A DNA stretch of 64,000 nt from a virus. How positions within the stretch are numbered: the stretch's first letter is position 1; every line of letters starts with the position of its first letter. The stretch lies in the IMG/VR virus record IMGVR_UViG_3300046318_000529, positions 1 through 64,000 of that record; one strand, written 5' to 3'. The position numbers and the translations under genes were made by a program. This document shows, in pieces, positions 40,242 to 50,262 of the stretch. The notes under the pieces were generated by a model that worked only from the letters and a program-made list of their open reading frames with translations, made no database searches and was not told where the DNA came from.

Positions 40242-43200
40242 CACCCCCATCAAAATACCCAGAGTTCGCAAGGCAACTTTTGAACAACGGCCCTTTAGGA
40301 AGCCCTAATAAATCTGAGCCTAGTGAGATTAAAAAAGATACAGGGTGGCTGCATGGCGAGAGGCCCCCCAGACAAACCTTTAATTACCTCCAAAACCTGA
40401 CCAGTGATTGGATCGTGTACTTCGATAAGCTTTGGTCAACCTCTGGCCAAATTAACTTCCACTTCAACCAAGACCTATCAACCACAACAGGTTTAGTTTT
40501 TGGCATAAGTGCAGGAACTATCACTTTTGATGGCCAAGAATCAACTGTCGCATCAACTACACTAACAATGACAGCAAATGCTACCACAGTTATAGGCTTT
40601 AACCTAGACGCTTTAACCATATCTCAGTATCTCTCTGGTGGTGAGCCTACTTCTGATTTTGTTAAACTGTTTGTGGTCACTACCAACGGCAGTGCTATCA
40701 CAGCCGTAGATGACAGACGCACACCATTCCAAGTGCAATCACGCTTACAGTCAGGAGACAATAAATTAATCATAGACGGCGCTACTGACACATTAAACTA
40801 CACTAATAACGGTGTGTCGGTTCTATATACTTCTTTTGGAGGCGATGTAGGTATTAACACCACCACCCCTCTAGGTAAACTACACATCAAAGACGGATCT
40901 TCAGGTGTCACGTTAGTCTCAAATAAAGACTTAGTTATTGAGAGTAATGACTCCACAGTTATTCAGTTGATGTCTCCTAATACAGCATCTCCTGCCATAT
41001 TCTTCGCTGACCCACAAGCAAACAGTGCAGGTGGCTTAGAGTATTCCCACGGTGCTGGTAAGATGCACCTTCGTGTAGAAGATCAAAATAGAGTGTCTTT
41101 AGATAGTGCTGGGCAGATGGTTATAGCCAACGCTTCAGATACTGTTTCACCTTTGGCAAAGCTTCATGTTAAAGCAGGAACATCGGGCGCTGCTCCGATC
41201 TCCTCTGACGGTATTTTTGTAGAGAGTGCAGGAAGCACACACATTACGATAGGAACAAGCGCTACTGATATAGGAGCACTTAACTTCGCTGACACAGGAT
41301 CACAGGTAGTAGGAGCTATCCAATATGACAACAGCACAGATAAGCTTCATTTAGCAGCATCTGGTGCGAGCAAGGTAACTATTGTAGGTTCTAATGGTAA
41401 TGTTGGTTTTGGTGAACAAACTCCTTTTGCTAAAGTACATATTAAACAAGGCTCATCTGGTGTAGCTTCTCTTAATGCTGGCGGAGATGGTTTGTTTGTT
41501 GAGGATGCAGGCATAGCAGGGTTGACTATAGGTACCCCTAATAATGTTGAAGCAAATATATTCTTTGCAGACCCTCAAAGTAACACTCAAGGTGGTTTCC
41601 AGTATAATCAAGCTAATGATACTTTATCTTTGAGGGCAGGCGACCTACAAGTAGTGCAAATTGATGGTATTAATGATGTATTAAATCTAAACCCTCATGG
41701 CGTCAATGATTATTCTGTGAGTACCAAGAGGTCTTTAAGGATAAACATTGATAGTGATGCAAATCAGACAGGGGCTTCTTTTACGGTAGGCCACGATCAA
41801 AACACAACAGTTGACACTAATGTACTTCTGAAAGTGCTAGATACAGGTAATGTCGGTGTGGGGGTGACAAACCCTACACATAGGCTAGATGTTGCAGGTG
41901 ATGCTAGAGTTAGTGGTTCTTTTTACAGGCCAGATGACTTAGGGTTAGTGGCAACTCTTGGCAACGGACAAAACATACTATTCGCAGATACCCACCTCTT
42001 CCGGGATGCCACAGGGACAACTAACAGAGCTGTATTAGATTCTTTAGGTAATACAGGCATTGGGGATATAACTGTACCTCAAGGTAAGCTTCACGTCTTC
42101 CAAGGAGAATCAGGTGTGTCTTCTGCTTTAACAGATGCAGATGCACTTATATTAGAAGATTCAGGAAGTACAGGGATAACCATCCAGACACCTAACTCTG
42201 CAAGTGGTAACATCAGGTTCGTAGATCCTGAGAGTAATAACGCTGGCAGTTTATCTTTTAACCATACCACTGATACATTCAGTGCTCAAATTGAAGCTGT
42301 AACTAAGCTTAGTATAAGTCCAGCTACTACAACAGTTACGAATGATTTAACTGTTGCAGGTAACCTTACAGTAAATGGCACTATAACAACTATTAACAGC
42401 ACTACAGTCACAGTAGATGATAAAAATATTGAGATAGGCTCAGTATCTGTTCCAACAGACGTCACTGCTGATGGCGGTGGTATTACCCTTAAAGGTGCTA
42501 CTGATAAAACCATTAACTGGACAGCAGCTACTGGTGACTTTGATGTGAGTGAAAACTGGGATTTAGCCAGCGGTAAAAGTTACAAGATAAATAATATATC
42601 AGTTCTTAATGGTACAACATTAGGTAGCGGTGTTACTGCCTCTAGTTTAACTTCAGTAGGTACTTTAGGATCATTAGTTGTCAGTGGCAATGGTGGTTTT
42701 GGTTCACTTAATGTAAGTGGACTAACAGGATTAGGTGGTAGTGCTTTCTCTGGAGCAAAACTGACAGTATCAGACGGTACTTCAACTGCTTTTAAATTTA
42801 TAGTGAGTGGGTCATCTTCTACTTTACAATCTAGAGATCATGTAGATGGATCTTATACTCCTTCAATCTATGATGCTATTCAGCATATATTTCAAGAATC
42901 AGGAGTTGAAACTTTTAGAACTTATGCTGGCAACTTAAGTGTAGGTGCAGGAGCAACTGCTTTATCTAAACTACACGTTAAATATGGAACATCAGGTATC
43001 TCTGGGGTTGTGACTGATGGGTTATTAGTAGAAGGCTCATCAACTACTGGTATAAATATAGCTACACCTAATACTCAAGTAGGTTTAATTGCTTTTGCTG
43101 ACCCTGAGAACACCTCTTCTGGCTTCATAAGCTATCATCACACTGTTGATACTTTGTACGTAGGTACTGCCGCTGCCACAAAAATGACTGTTGACAGTGC

Positions 43201-45430
43201 AGGTAAAGTGCTTGTAGGTTCCTCTGGCACAGCATTAGGTAAACTTCATGTTAAACAAGGCACATCAGGTGTCACATCTGTCTCCAACCAAGCGGATGCC
43301 CTTGTAATAGAGGACAGTAACTCTACAGGAATTACAATAGCCACACCTAACACCCAAGACGGTGCCTATCTATTCGCTGACCCTGAGTCGAATACTGTAG
43401 GGGGTATGACCTACCTTCACGGTGGGGATGTTTTGACCTTACGTACAAACGACAATGATAGGTTAGCTATAAACAATATAGGTGATGTTAGTATTTCTAG
43501 CCCTCCTACGGTAAATGCTCTAGGAAAACTACATATAAGACAAGGGGCTGTGGCTGGTGTTTCAGCAGACGGCAATGCTAATGAACTTGTATTAGAATCA
43601 AACAATAACGTAGGGATGACTCTCCTTACCACTAATGTTGGTGTTTGTAATATATTTTTTGGTGACCCTGAAGGTAACGCTACTGGGCAATTAAGTTATG
43701 ATAACCAAATAAACCAGTTAAGAGTAGGGGTGAATGGAGAGATAAGGTATGCAGTGCACAACTCTGGTGATTTTGTTATTGCTTCTGCTGCACACGCAAC
43801 CACACCACAAGGCAAACTACACATCAAAGACGGGACTTCAGGTGTCACGTTAGGCTCAAATAAAGACTTAGTTATTGAGAGTAATGACTCCACAATTATT
43901 CAGTTTATGTCACCTAACACGGCCTCTCCTGCCCTCTTCTTTGCTGACCCACAAGCTAATAGTGCAGGTGGCTTAGAGTACTCACATGGTGCTGGTAAGA
44001 TGCACCTTCGTGTAGAAGATCAAAATAGAGTGTCTTTAGATAGTGCTGGGCAGATGGTTATAGCCAACTCTTCAGATACTGTTTCACCTTTGGCAAAGCT
44101 TCATGTTAAAACAGGGACATCGGGCGCTGCACCCATATCTTCAGACGGTATCTTCGTAGAGAGTGCAGGAAGCACACACATTACGATAGGCACACCTAAC
44201 AACAGAGAAGGGGGTATCTTTTTTGCTGACCCTGAGAGCAATACTGTAGGGGGTATGAGTTATAATCACTCTTCTGAGTATTTAGCACTTAGAGCAGGTA
44301 ACGTTGAAGGCGCTAGGTTAGAAGGAGATGGGGATTTCTTTCTCAACACAGGTAGGTTAGGTGTAGGGATCTCACCTTCATCAGGTAAGATACACTCACA
44401 AGTAACTAGCGCAGATAATGTCACCTATATTGAAACTGTTACATCAGGTAACCCTGTTCTGAGCTTAAGTGCTACGGGTGCAGGTGGCTACCAACTTTAT
44501 AACGATAGGGCCACAAATAGTTTCAGGATAAAAGCTGAAGGTGGTGCTGATAGGGTGACGGTGAGTAGTGCTGGTGACGTAACTGTGGCGCAACAGTTGT
44601 TGGTTAAACAGGGGACAGCTGGTAGCCCAGGCATATCTTTCACAGGAGAATCAGGGACTAACACAGGGGTGTATAGTGGTGGTGAAGGTTTAGTCAATAT
44701 ATCATGTGACTCTAACAGGAAGTTCAATATTTCTGATTCAGCTTTTACTTTTTACCAATCAGGAAATTCATCTATTGCTCTTTTAAGGGCCACGTCAGAT
44801 AAAATAGAGATTCAAGGGACTGGTACAGGCATAGTAGATGCAGGGCTAAATGTATCAGGAACAACAACGGCGATTACACTATCTACGACAGCAGCACCAA
44901 GCTCATCTAAATACTTCCTGACAGCCTATGGATCAGCCTCCTCCGACAGGGAGTTTATTATAGATAGTACAGGGGCTATTTTCACAGACGGGTCAACTGC
45001 TATAACAACCCCTGCTGGGGATTATGCTGAAATGTTTGAGTGGTTAGATGGCAACACCGGTAATGAGGATAGGGTAGGCTTCTCTGTTAGCTTATCAGAA
45101 GGTAAACTAGTGAAGGCGACATCAAAAGAGGGGGTAATAGGGATAATCTCGGCTGCTCCTTCTATACTAGGAGACTCTGCTGAACTTTCTTGGTCAGGCA
45201 AATGGTTAGTGGATTCTTTTGGTCGCAGAATATTAGACGAGAATAACTCCCAGATATTGTCTCCATCTTATGATCCAGAAGCACCTTACACCCCTAGATC
45301 TAAACGTCCAGAATGGTCCCCAGTGGGTCTTCTAGGTAAGTTAATCTTACGTAAAGGACAACAAACTGCACCTACTTGGATTAAGTTAAAAGATGTCAAT
45401 GAAGATCTTGAACTATGGCTTGTTAAGTGA
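40232..45430 (+). CDS. Long tail fibre with self-cleaving C-terminal chaperone
   Basis: This 1732-residue fibre begins with an attachment part (LLNNGPLGSPNK, GWLHGERPPRQTFNYLQNL). The shaft is built of about ten related modules (KLHIK.G.SGV..., then IESNDST, then FADPES...GG..Y.H...L.LR). It ends in a domain starting near residue 1596 (GDYAEMFEWLDGN, then VGFSVSLSEGKLV and GIISAAP) that matches the peptidase G2-type intramolecular chaperone. That domain trims itself after trimer folding. Two modules are nearly identical at DNA level (40874-41254 and 43811-44191). Host binding is expected near the mature tip. Confidence 0.85.
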   Translation: MPLTPPSKYPEFARQLLNNGPLGSPNKSEPSEIKKDTGWLHGERPPRQTFNYLQNLTSDWIVYFDKLWSTSGQINFHFNQDLSTTTGLVFGISAGTITFDGQESTVASTTLTMTANATTVIGFNLDALTISQYLSGGEPTSDFVKLFVVTTNGSAITAVDDRRTPFQVQSRLQSGDNKLIIDGATDTLNYTNNGVSVLYTSFGGDVGINTTTPLGKLHIKDGSSGVTLVSNKDLVIESNDSTVIQLMSPNTASPAIFFADPQANSAGGLEYSHGAGKMHLRVEDQNRVSLDSAGQMVIANASDTVSPLAKLHVKAGTSGAAPISSDGIFVESAGSTHITIGTSATDIGALNFADTGSQVVGAIQYDNSTDKLHLAASGASKVTIVGSNGNVGFGEQTPFAKVHIKQGSSGVASLNAGGDGLFVEDAGIAGLTIGTPNNVEANIFFADPQSNTQGGFQYNQANDTLSLRAGDLQVVQIDGINDVLNLNPHGVNDYSVSTKRSLRINIDSDANQTGASFTVGHDQNTTVDTNVLLKVLDTGNVGVGVTNPTHRLDVAGDARVSGSFYRPDDLGLVATLGNGQNILFADTHLFRDATGTTNRAVLDSLGNTGIGDITVPQGKLHVFQGESGVSSALTDADALILEDSGSTGITIQTPNSASGNIRFVDPESNNAGSLSFNHTTDTFSAQIEAVTKLSISPATTTVTNDLTVAGNLTVNGTITTINSTTVTVDDKNIEIGSVSVPTDVTADGGGITLKGATDKTINWTAATGDFDVSENWDLASGKSYKINNISVLNGTTLGSGVTASSLTSVGTLGSLVVSGNGGFGSLNVSGLTGLGGSAFSGAKLTVSDGTSTAFKFIVSGSSSTLQSRDHVDGSYTPSIYDAIQHIFQESGVETFRTYAGNLSVGAGATALSKLHVKYGTSGISGVVTDGLLVEGSSTTGINIATPNTQVGLIAFADPENTSSGFISYHHTVDTLYVGTAAATKMTVDSAGKVLVGSSGTALGKLHVKQGTSGVTSVSNQADALVIEDSNSTGITIATPNTQDGAYLFADPESNTVGGMTYLHGGDVLTLRTNDNDRLAINNIGDVSISSPPTVNALGKLHIRQGAVAGVSADGNANELVLESNNNVGMTLLTTNVGVCNIFFGDPEGNATGQLSYDNQINQLRVGVNGEIRYAVHNSGDFVIASAAHATTPQGKLHIKDGTSGVTLGSNKDLVIESNDSTIIQFMSPNTASPALFFADPQANSAGGLEYSHGAGKMHLRVEDQNRVSLDSAGQMVIANSSDTVSPLAKLHVKTGTSGAAPISSDGIFVESAGSTHITIGTPNNREGGIFFADPESNTVGGMSYNHSSEYLALRAGNVEGARLEGDGDFFLNTGRLGVGISPSSGKIHSQVTSADNVTYIETVTSGNPVLSLSATGAGGYQLYNDRATNSFRIKAEGGADRVTVSSAGDVTVAQQLLVKQGTAGSPGISFTGESGTNTGVYSGGEGLVNISCDSNRKFNISDSAFTFYQSGNSSIALLRATSDKIEIQGTGTGIVDAGLNVSGTTTAITLSTTAAPSSSKYFLTAYGSASSDREFIIDSTGAIFTDGSTAITTPAGDYAEMFEWLDGNTGNEDRVGFSVSLSEGKLVKATSKEGVIGIISAAPSILGDSAELSWSGKWLVDSFGRRILDENNSQILSPSYDPEAPYTPRSKRPEWSPVGLLGKLILRKGQQTAPTWIKLKDVNEDLELWLVK
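40874..41254 (+). repeat. 381-bp duplicated fibre module, copy 1
   Basis: Nearly identical to 43811-44191 at the DNA level, offset 2937 bp. It encodes KLHIKDGSSGVTL...STHITIG. Divergent modules lie between the copies, which suggests recent duplication or gene conversion. Confidence 0.9.
43811..44191 (+). repeat. 381-bp duplicated fibre module, copy 2
   Basis: Second copy of the block at 40874-41254, with scattered single-base differences, mostly silent (for example GSS versus GTS in the first residues). Recombination between copies would delete 2937 bp in frame (979 codons). Confidence 0.9.
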
Positions 45431-45459
45431 TATTATAGTTACTAAATAAAGGGGCCTTT

Positions 45460-45975
45460 ATGGCTGTAGATTACATTTCCCAAGTTATAGGTATTTTCAG
45501 GGCTTCTGAAGATCTCTCTGGCCACCAATACAGAGTAGTGCAACTCAACAGCCTTAACGCTGAAGTGTTGTGGCAGAAACCTAGTTTATCTGGCACCCCG
45601 CAAGGGGTGTTAATCAACGCACCAAGGATAGGTGAGTCTTGTGCTGTCCAGGTATTTGGCATAGCCAAGTGCATATTAGGCGGCACACAACCTATTATGG
45701 CAGGGAGAGGGGTAGGGACACTTGATGATGGTACAGTAGTGGAAGGTGGTAGTTTCGCTACCACCACTTCATCTGGTAACCCAGGTGACATTATATCTAT
45801 CTTGTTAGGTGGCTCGTCATCCTCAACTGAGTCTTTCTCATGGGAGACAGTCCTACCAGGAAGAGTGATTAAAGTACCTTCAAACCAACAGATGCACGTT
45901 CACTTGCTTTGTGATGAAGAGTATGTTATAAATGGCGACTTATATTTAGACGGCAACTTAGTAATTGAGTTATAG
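45460..45975 (+). CDS. Fibre-module structural protein, 171 aa
   Basis: A 171-residue beta-rich protein following the long fibre. Segments such as PQGVLINAPRIGESCAVQVFGIAKCILGG and the ending VINGDLYLDGNLVIEL are typical of small tail or receptor-region proteins. Not assigned to a precise family. AAAGGGG precedes the ATG. Probably a virion component. Confidence 0.55.
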   Translation: MAVDYISQVIGIFRASEDLSGHQYRVVQLNSLNAEVLWQKPSLSGTPQGVLINAPRIGESCAVQVFGIAKCILGGTQPIMAGRGVGTLDDGTVVEGGSFATTTSSGNPGDIISILLGGSSSSTESFSWETVLPGRVIKVPSNQQMHVHLLCDEEYVINGDLYLDGNLVIEL

Positions 45976-45990
45976 ACAAAAAGGTGAAAT

Positions 45991-46713
45991 ATGTCCATTA
46001 TAAGAATGGTTACTCAGACGGAGATTAATACACCTCCAACAGATAGGGTGTGTTTCTATGTCTCTTCTGAGACACTCACTGCCCAGATAAAGGACGATGA
46101 GGGGAGTATACAATACCTCTCAGGTATTACTGGGCTTGTCAATGTAGCCAAGATAATCGATGACGGCTCAGCTGAAGCGCCAGGAGTAGGCCTTCCTTCT
46201 GAGCAACCTGGTGTAAGGTACATCATACGTACCAACACAGGTATAGGGTCTTTAAACGCTGGCTGGGGGCCTATAACAGGCCTACTGCCTAATGACATTA
46301 TACAAAGAGCAAATAACAACTCTCAGTGGCACATAGTGAGGCCTGCTTCATTAGGTGCTGGTGATGTATTTGCTTACGATTTATCAAGGAAAGAGATATA
46401 CACCTACAACAATACGTCTTGGGTGTCTACACAATCAATAAGGACGCAATTAGTAGTAGCTAATGATACTCTGCAATATAATAAACTTCACCTAGTAGAT
46501 AACACTGGTGGGCCACTCACACTGGTTTTACCTAGTGCTATCAGTCACGAAGGGGACAGTGTAACGATAAAAATATCAGTAAATAGTTCTAACATTGTTA
46601 CGATAAACACAACATCTGGGCAGACCATCGATGGCTCTGGTTCAGATTCTCTTTCAATAGGTTACAGTTCCGCTAAATATACTGCTTATGCAGGTAACTG
46701 GTTGAAAATATAA
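45991..46713 (+). CDS. Fibre/receptor-region structural protein, 240 aa
   Basis: A 240-residue beta-rich protein. N-terminal DRVCFYVSSETLTAQIKDDEGSIQYL recalls fibre head-binding segments. The C-terminal strand region TLQYNKLHLVDNTGGPLTLVLPS...GDSVTIKI looks like a trimeric beta tip. It precedes a terminator. A role as fibre tip or accessory adhesin is inferred from composition and location. Confidence 0.55.
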   Translation: MSIIRMVTQTEINTPPTDRVCFYVSSETLTAQIKDDEGSIQYLSGITGLVNVAKIIDDGSAEAPGVGLPSEQPGVRYIIRTNTGIGSLNAGWGPITGLLPNDIIQRANNNSQWHIVRPASLGAGDVFAYDLSRKEIYTYNNTSWVSTQSIRTQLVVANDTLQYNKLHLVDNTGGPLTLVLPSAISHEGDSVTIKISVNSSNIVTINTTSGQTIDGSGSDSLSIGYSSAKYTAYAGNWLKI

Positions 46714-46719
46714 CTTACC

Positions 46720-46736
46720 AATTTCCTTCGACTATT
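46720..46736 (+). promoter_or_regulatory. Degenerate phage promoter candidate
   Basis: AATTTCCTTCGACTATT matches the phage promoter core at 12 of 17 positions, keeps TCGACTAT, and is followed by GACAGAG as in copies 7133 and 7016. It lies in an intergenic gap before the gene at 46804. Could be chance. Confidence 0.3.
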
Positions 46737-46738
46737 AT

Positions 46739-46767
46739 GACAGAGATGGCACCTTTTTGGTGCTGTC
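46739..46767 (+). terminator. Rho-independent terminator
   Basis: GCACC (46749-46753) pairs with GGTGC (46759-46763), extended across a bulge by GACA/TGTC, and followed by ATTTTCTCGTTTTCTTTT. It separates 45991-46713 from 46804-48456. Confidence 0.65.
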
Positions 46768-46803
46768 ATTTTCTCGTTTTCTTTTCACAAAGAGGTATTT
46801 ATA

Positions 46804-48456
46804 ATGGCTGGTAATTTTCTTAGAACAAAGACAGGCCTTTCAATTGATGATTTAGCGTTTGTAATGTATGTTGACGCCGTTCCTGGTGCGTCTGGGTTAA
46901 GCTCTACTGTAGCACCTGGTGCTGTAGCTATCGGTTCTTCAGGTAGCCCTGTCCAAGGTAAGATTTATCAAAAACTTACATCAGGATCTGGTACTGATAA
47001 ATGGCAAGCAATGGTTAACTCACAAGAGTTGGCTGATGCAATTGCTTCTAGTGCCTCTGCTTTTGATGGTAAAGAATCTGTAAGGGTTTCTACCTTAGCT
47101 AACCTTGCTGTAACAGCGGCTGGTACTGGCGTAGGAAAAACCTTAACAGCTACCGCCAATGGTGCTATTGTTATTGACGGTGTAACACTTGCTTTAAATG
47201 ACCGTGTGCTTGTTAAAGACCAAACAGCACAGGCTGACAATGGTATTTACCGTGTATCTACAGTAGGTAGTGGTGGAGCTCCTTATGTATTAACAAGATC
47301 TCTTGATGCTGACCAAGATGCTGAAGTAACAGCAGGTATGTTCTGCTTCGTAGAAGAAGGTACAGCTGGTGCTGATAGAGGTTATATCCTTGTCACAAAC
47401 AATCCTATTGTTGTAGATACAACCAACTTAGTTTTTACTTTATTCTCTACAGCAGGCGGCCTATCTGGCTTACAAGCTGAGATTGATGCAATTGAAGTTA
47501 CCTTAGGGTCAGCTATCAACACCGATGGCACCTTTGCAGGTTTTACTGGCACTAACCACATCAACAGTGCTACGTCATTCACAAATGCTATAACTTTGTT
47601 AGATGCTGAAATAGGTGCTGACCCTACAGCTAATGCTAGGACTAATAACCCCATCATAGCTGGTGCTAACCTTAATGATAACATTGAGAAATTAGATGAC
47701 TCAATAGGCTCGGACAGTCAACTTTCCCCACTCACTCGTACGGTTGGTCAACTATCACTAGCAGCATCTGTTTATACGAGCTTAGATAGCTTAGATACAG
47801 TGGTAGGTGCTGATTCTGACCTCACCCCTGTTACCCGCACTTCAGGACAATTGAGTTTATCTAACAGTATCTATGCTAACTTTGAACAACTTGACACTTT
47901 AGTTGGTGTTGATGTTACTCCACAAGTACGTACATTTGCGCCTATCTCTGCTTCAGGGACACTTAACGCTAACACTGATGCACTAGACTCTGCAATAGGT
48001 ATAGATGTTTCTAGCGTTAACTACGTTGCGATCTCTAGTACGATCAATGCTAACCTATCTGCACTAGATACGCAAGTAAAATCTAACAGTGATGCACTTG
48101 TTGATATTCGTACCAAATCAGTTACCGCTATTGCTGGTGGTTCATTTGTAACTGTTGCTTCTATTAACGTTAATAGTTACCAACAAGGCATGTTTAAAGT
48201 CCTTGTTAAAGAGAACGCTGCTCCTGCTAAAATGGAATCCATCACAATTAACGGCTTACACAACAAGACAACTGGTGATGCGACTCTAGTAGACAGCACT
48301 GATAGTCATGAGTTGAAGTTCGCTGCTAATGCTGTTGCAGGCTTTGACTACCAAGTTACCCTTTCTGGCACTGGTGCAGGTCAAACCATGGATCTTCAAA
48401 TTAAAACCACAAACGCTTCTAGCTGTACAACCTACACAGAAAGGTTTGCATTTTAA
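46804..48456 (+). CDS. Repetitive virion/fibre protein, 550 aa
   Basis: A 550-residue Ala/Thr/Ser-rich protein. Residues 1-225 form a beta domain (VRVSTLANLAVTAAGTGVGKTLTA; NGIYRVSTVGSGGAPYVLTRS resembles a domain found in fibre and neck appendage proteins). From about 235 to 430 come repeats of roughly 35-40 residues (LD..IG.DS.LSPLTRT.GQLSL...). The C-terminal 110 residues are a separate beta domain. Codon use suggests high expression. Probably a fibre, whisker or surface protein. Confidence 0.6.
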   Translation: MAGNFLRTKTGLSIDDLAFVMYVDAVPGASGLSSTVAPGAVAIGSSGSPVQGKIYQKLTSGSGTDKWQAMVNSQELADAIASSASAFDGKESVRVSTLANLAVTAAGTGVGKTLTATANGAIVIDGVTLALNDRVLVKDQTAQADNGIYRVSTVGSGGAPYVLTRSLDADQDAEVTAGMFCFVEEGTAGADRGYILVTNNPIVVDTTNLVFTLFSTAGGLSGLQAEIDAIEVTLGSAINTDGTFAGFTGTNHINSATSFTNAITLLDAEIGADPTANARTNNPIIAGANLNDNIEKLDDSIGSDSQLSPLTRTVGQLSLAASVYTSLDSLDTVVGADSDLTPVTRTSGQLSLSNSIYANFEQLDTLVGVDVTPQVRTFAPISASGTLNANTDALDSAIGIDVSSVNYVAISSTINANLSALDTQVKSNSDALVDIRTKSVTAIAGGSFVTVASINVNSYQQGMFKVLVKENAAPAKMESITINGLHNKTTGDATLVDSTDSHELKFAANAVAGFDYQVTLSGTGAGQTMDLQIKTTNASSCTTYTERFAF

Positions 48457-48485
48457 TTGACATAACCTAAAATACAAGGTAGTAT
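48457..48485 (+). promoter_or_regulatory. Sigma70-type promoter inside structural cluster
   Basis: TTGACA (48457-48462), 17 bp, TAGTAT (48480-48485). It is followed by a hairpin GCCAAGT-accttcaa-ACTTGGC near 48522-48543 in the 184-nt leader before the gene at 48641. No ORF is seen in the leader. Confidence 0.6.
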
Positions 48486-48640
48486 TATCGGACAAGGAAG
48501 TTATTGTTGTTCTAAAGGTCGCCAAGTACCTTCAAACTTGGCACTTATTCAAGAAAACCCAACCTTAGGGCTCCGCCAGTGGTCGGTGATGCAACTTACA
48601 TCAGTACCACTCCTTATTTACACAATCAACAGGTAATATT

Positions 48641-49219
48641 ATGCCTACCGAAGATTTCTTCAAACGTACAGCCACGTTCAAAGGTTTATCCTTAAACGAC
48701 AACGTAGGTATTCTAACAGGTGCAGATGTGCCTTGGAACCTTTATACAGGTGTCCCTATAGGCAGTAGGTTCTTCCACACCAACGGCACTGAATATAAAA
48801 AAATAAGCGCTAGTGACCTACAAGCCGGGTGGGCTATTGCTTATGTAATAACAGAACTCCCTACACCACAGTATGTTTACAGTCCCTCAACGGTCAACAA
48901 TGCAACAACAACATATGTTAATATAGTAACACTCAACGCCACCACAGTTATCGGTAAATCTTATTTGGCTAAGTTTAGTGGCATAGCTAAAACTCCAACT
49001 TCACAGGGTTGTACTATAGGTTACTTCAACGGTGCAACAGAGGTAACAAACAGTGGTTACAGAATTAATCATGTAGACAGTGAACTTTGTATTAACCTCA
49101 CGCTACTTATAGTAGCAGTGGCAACCACAACCTCTATAACCCTTAAGATGAAGTCAAGAGGTGCAGGTTCTACCTGTAGTGTCAGAAATGCAGCAATAAC
49201 TTTTGAGGTGGCACAATGA
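48641..49219 (+). CDS. Fibre-module structural protein, 192 aa
   Basis: A 192-residue protein with N-terminal FFKRTATFKGLSLNDNVGILTGADVPWNLYTGVPIGSRFF, a segment seen in tail-associated proteins of contractile phages, and a C-terminal beta region. It overlaps the following gene by four bases. Likely virion-associated; family name not known to me. Confidence 0.5.
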   Translation: MPTEDFFKRTATFKGLSLNDNVGILTGADVPWNLYTGVPIGSRFFHTNGTEYKKISASDLQAGWAIAYVITELPTPQYVYSPSTVNNATTTYVNIVTLNATTVIGKSYLAKFSGIAKTPTSQGCTIGYFNGATEVTNSGYRINHVDSELCINLTLLIVAVATTTSITLKMKSRGAGSTCSVRNAAITFEVAQ

Positions 49220-49632
49220 ACTATACTTATACACTTGTTACTGGGACTGATATTCCTAGTTTGTGGTCTTCTATTTTTGATACAGTTTCAGAAACTTTAG
49301 CCTCTATTACAGAGAACGTTGATGATATTACAATATCCTTCTTACAGACCCTCAACCAACAACAAGAGGATATTTTAGTTGCTCTTATGGCCAGTCCACC
49401 TTTAGTAGCACTTTCAAGAAACATTTCTAAACTTCAATTCAGGCTTCTTTTTACGTTTGAGGAAAGGGTTGCCTTAGATAATTCAACAGACCCTATAATA
49501 AATACCTTGAGAAGAGATTTGGCCAGTGCTGAGTTTGTTGATTTAGACTCCCCTTTAATCTCTCAAGGTTTAGATTTACTTATTTACAAAAACATCATCT
49601 TATACACAAGAAAAGCTGAGATACTAGCTTAG
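49216..49632 (+). CDS. Hypothetical protein, 138 aa
   Basis: A 138-residue helical protein coupled to the preceding gene by a four-base overlap (ATGA). Middle VDDITISFLQTLNQQQEDILVALMASPP and RNISKLQFRLLFTFEERVAL are helix-rich. Not recognised. End of the fibre cluster, followed by a membrane protein. Confidence 0.5.
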   Translation: MNYTYTLVTGTDIPSLWSSIFDTVSETLASITENVDDITISFLQTLNQQQEDILVALMASPPLVALSRNISKLQFRLLFTFEERVALDNSTDPIINTLRRDLASAEFVDLDSPLISQGLDLLIYKNIILYTRKAEILA

Positions 49633-49653
49633 TGTTGTTCACCGGAGATACTT

Positions 49654-50262
49654 ATGCTGCCTAAAAAATATATTATTGGACTTTTATTGCAAACTATTCC
49701 TCTTTTCCTCATCAACCTGGTTGCAGTTATTTCAGGGCTAATCCTAGTCCCTATAGGCCTCTTATTCAGGTATGAAGATAAATCACACAAAGGTGACCCT
49801 TCTTACCCTAAGTGGAAGATGGTTAAAATGCCTAAGATGTTTCATATCTGGAATAATTATGAAGAAGGCTGCATCGCGAAAGGTGAGTATTTATACCTTG
49901 TAGGGGAAGATCGTGAATCTCCTTTTTACATGTGGTGGTTTTTGGCAGTGAGAAATCCTGCCAACAACCTTAGAACTTTTAATCTATTTAGATGTGACTC
50001 CCTTAATTGCGAACATGTTCTATACACCTCAAATTTTTGGTTTTTTATTGTCTCAACAGATACTACCTCTAAAAAGGAATACTATTCTTTCAGGTATAGG
50101 AAAACACATAAAAACCCTGAAAAAGGAGATTTAGTTGTACATATCGGGTACAAAGTGTTCCCAGAGACATTAGAGCTAATAAAAAATGGCAAAATAAATA
50201 AAGAAGACACAATATTAAGGTATAGGGGGTTCGCCACACAGTTTATCCCCTCAAGAAGGTAA
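49654..50262 (+). CDS. Membrane-anchored hypothetical protein, 202 aa
   Basis: A 202-residue protein with a strong N-terminal membrane segment (IIGLLLQTIPLFLINLVAVISGLILVPIGLLF) and a hydrophilic remainder rich in Trp/Tyr (YPKWKMVKMPKMFHIWNN). Small DUF7338-like proteins of this kind occur near fibre and lysis genes in several phages. GGAGA precedes the ATG. The role is unknown. Confidence 0.55.
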   Translation: MLPKKYIIGLLLQTIPLFLINLVAVISGLILVPIGLLFRYEDKSHKGDPSYPKWKMVKMPKMFHIWNNYEEGCIAKGEYLYLVGEDRESPFYMWWFLAVRNPANNLRTFNLFRCDSLNCEHVLYTSNFWFFIVSTDTTSKKEYYSFRYRKTHKNPEKGDLVVHIGYKVFPETLELIKNGKINKEDTILRYRGFATQFIPSRR

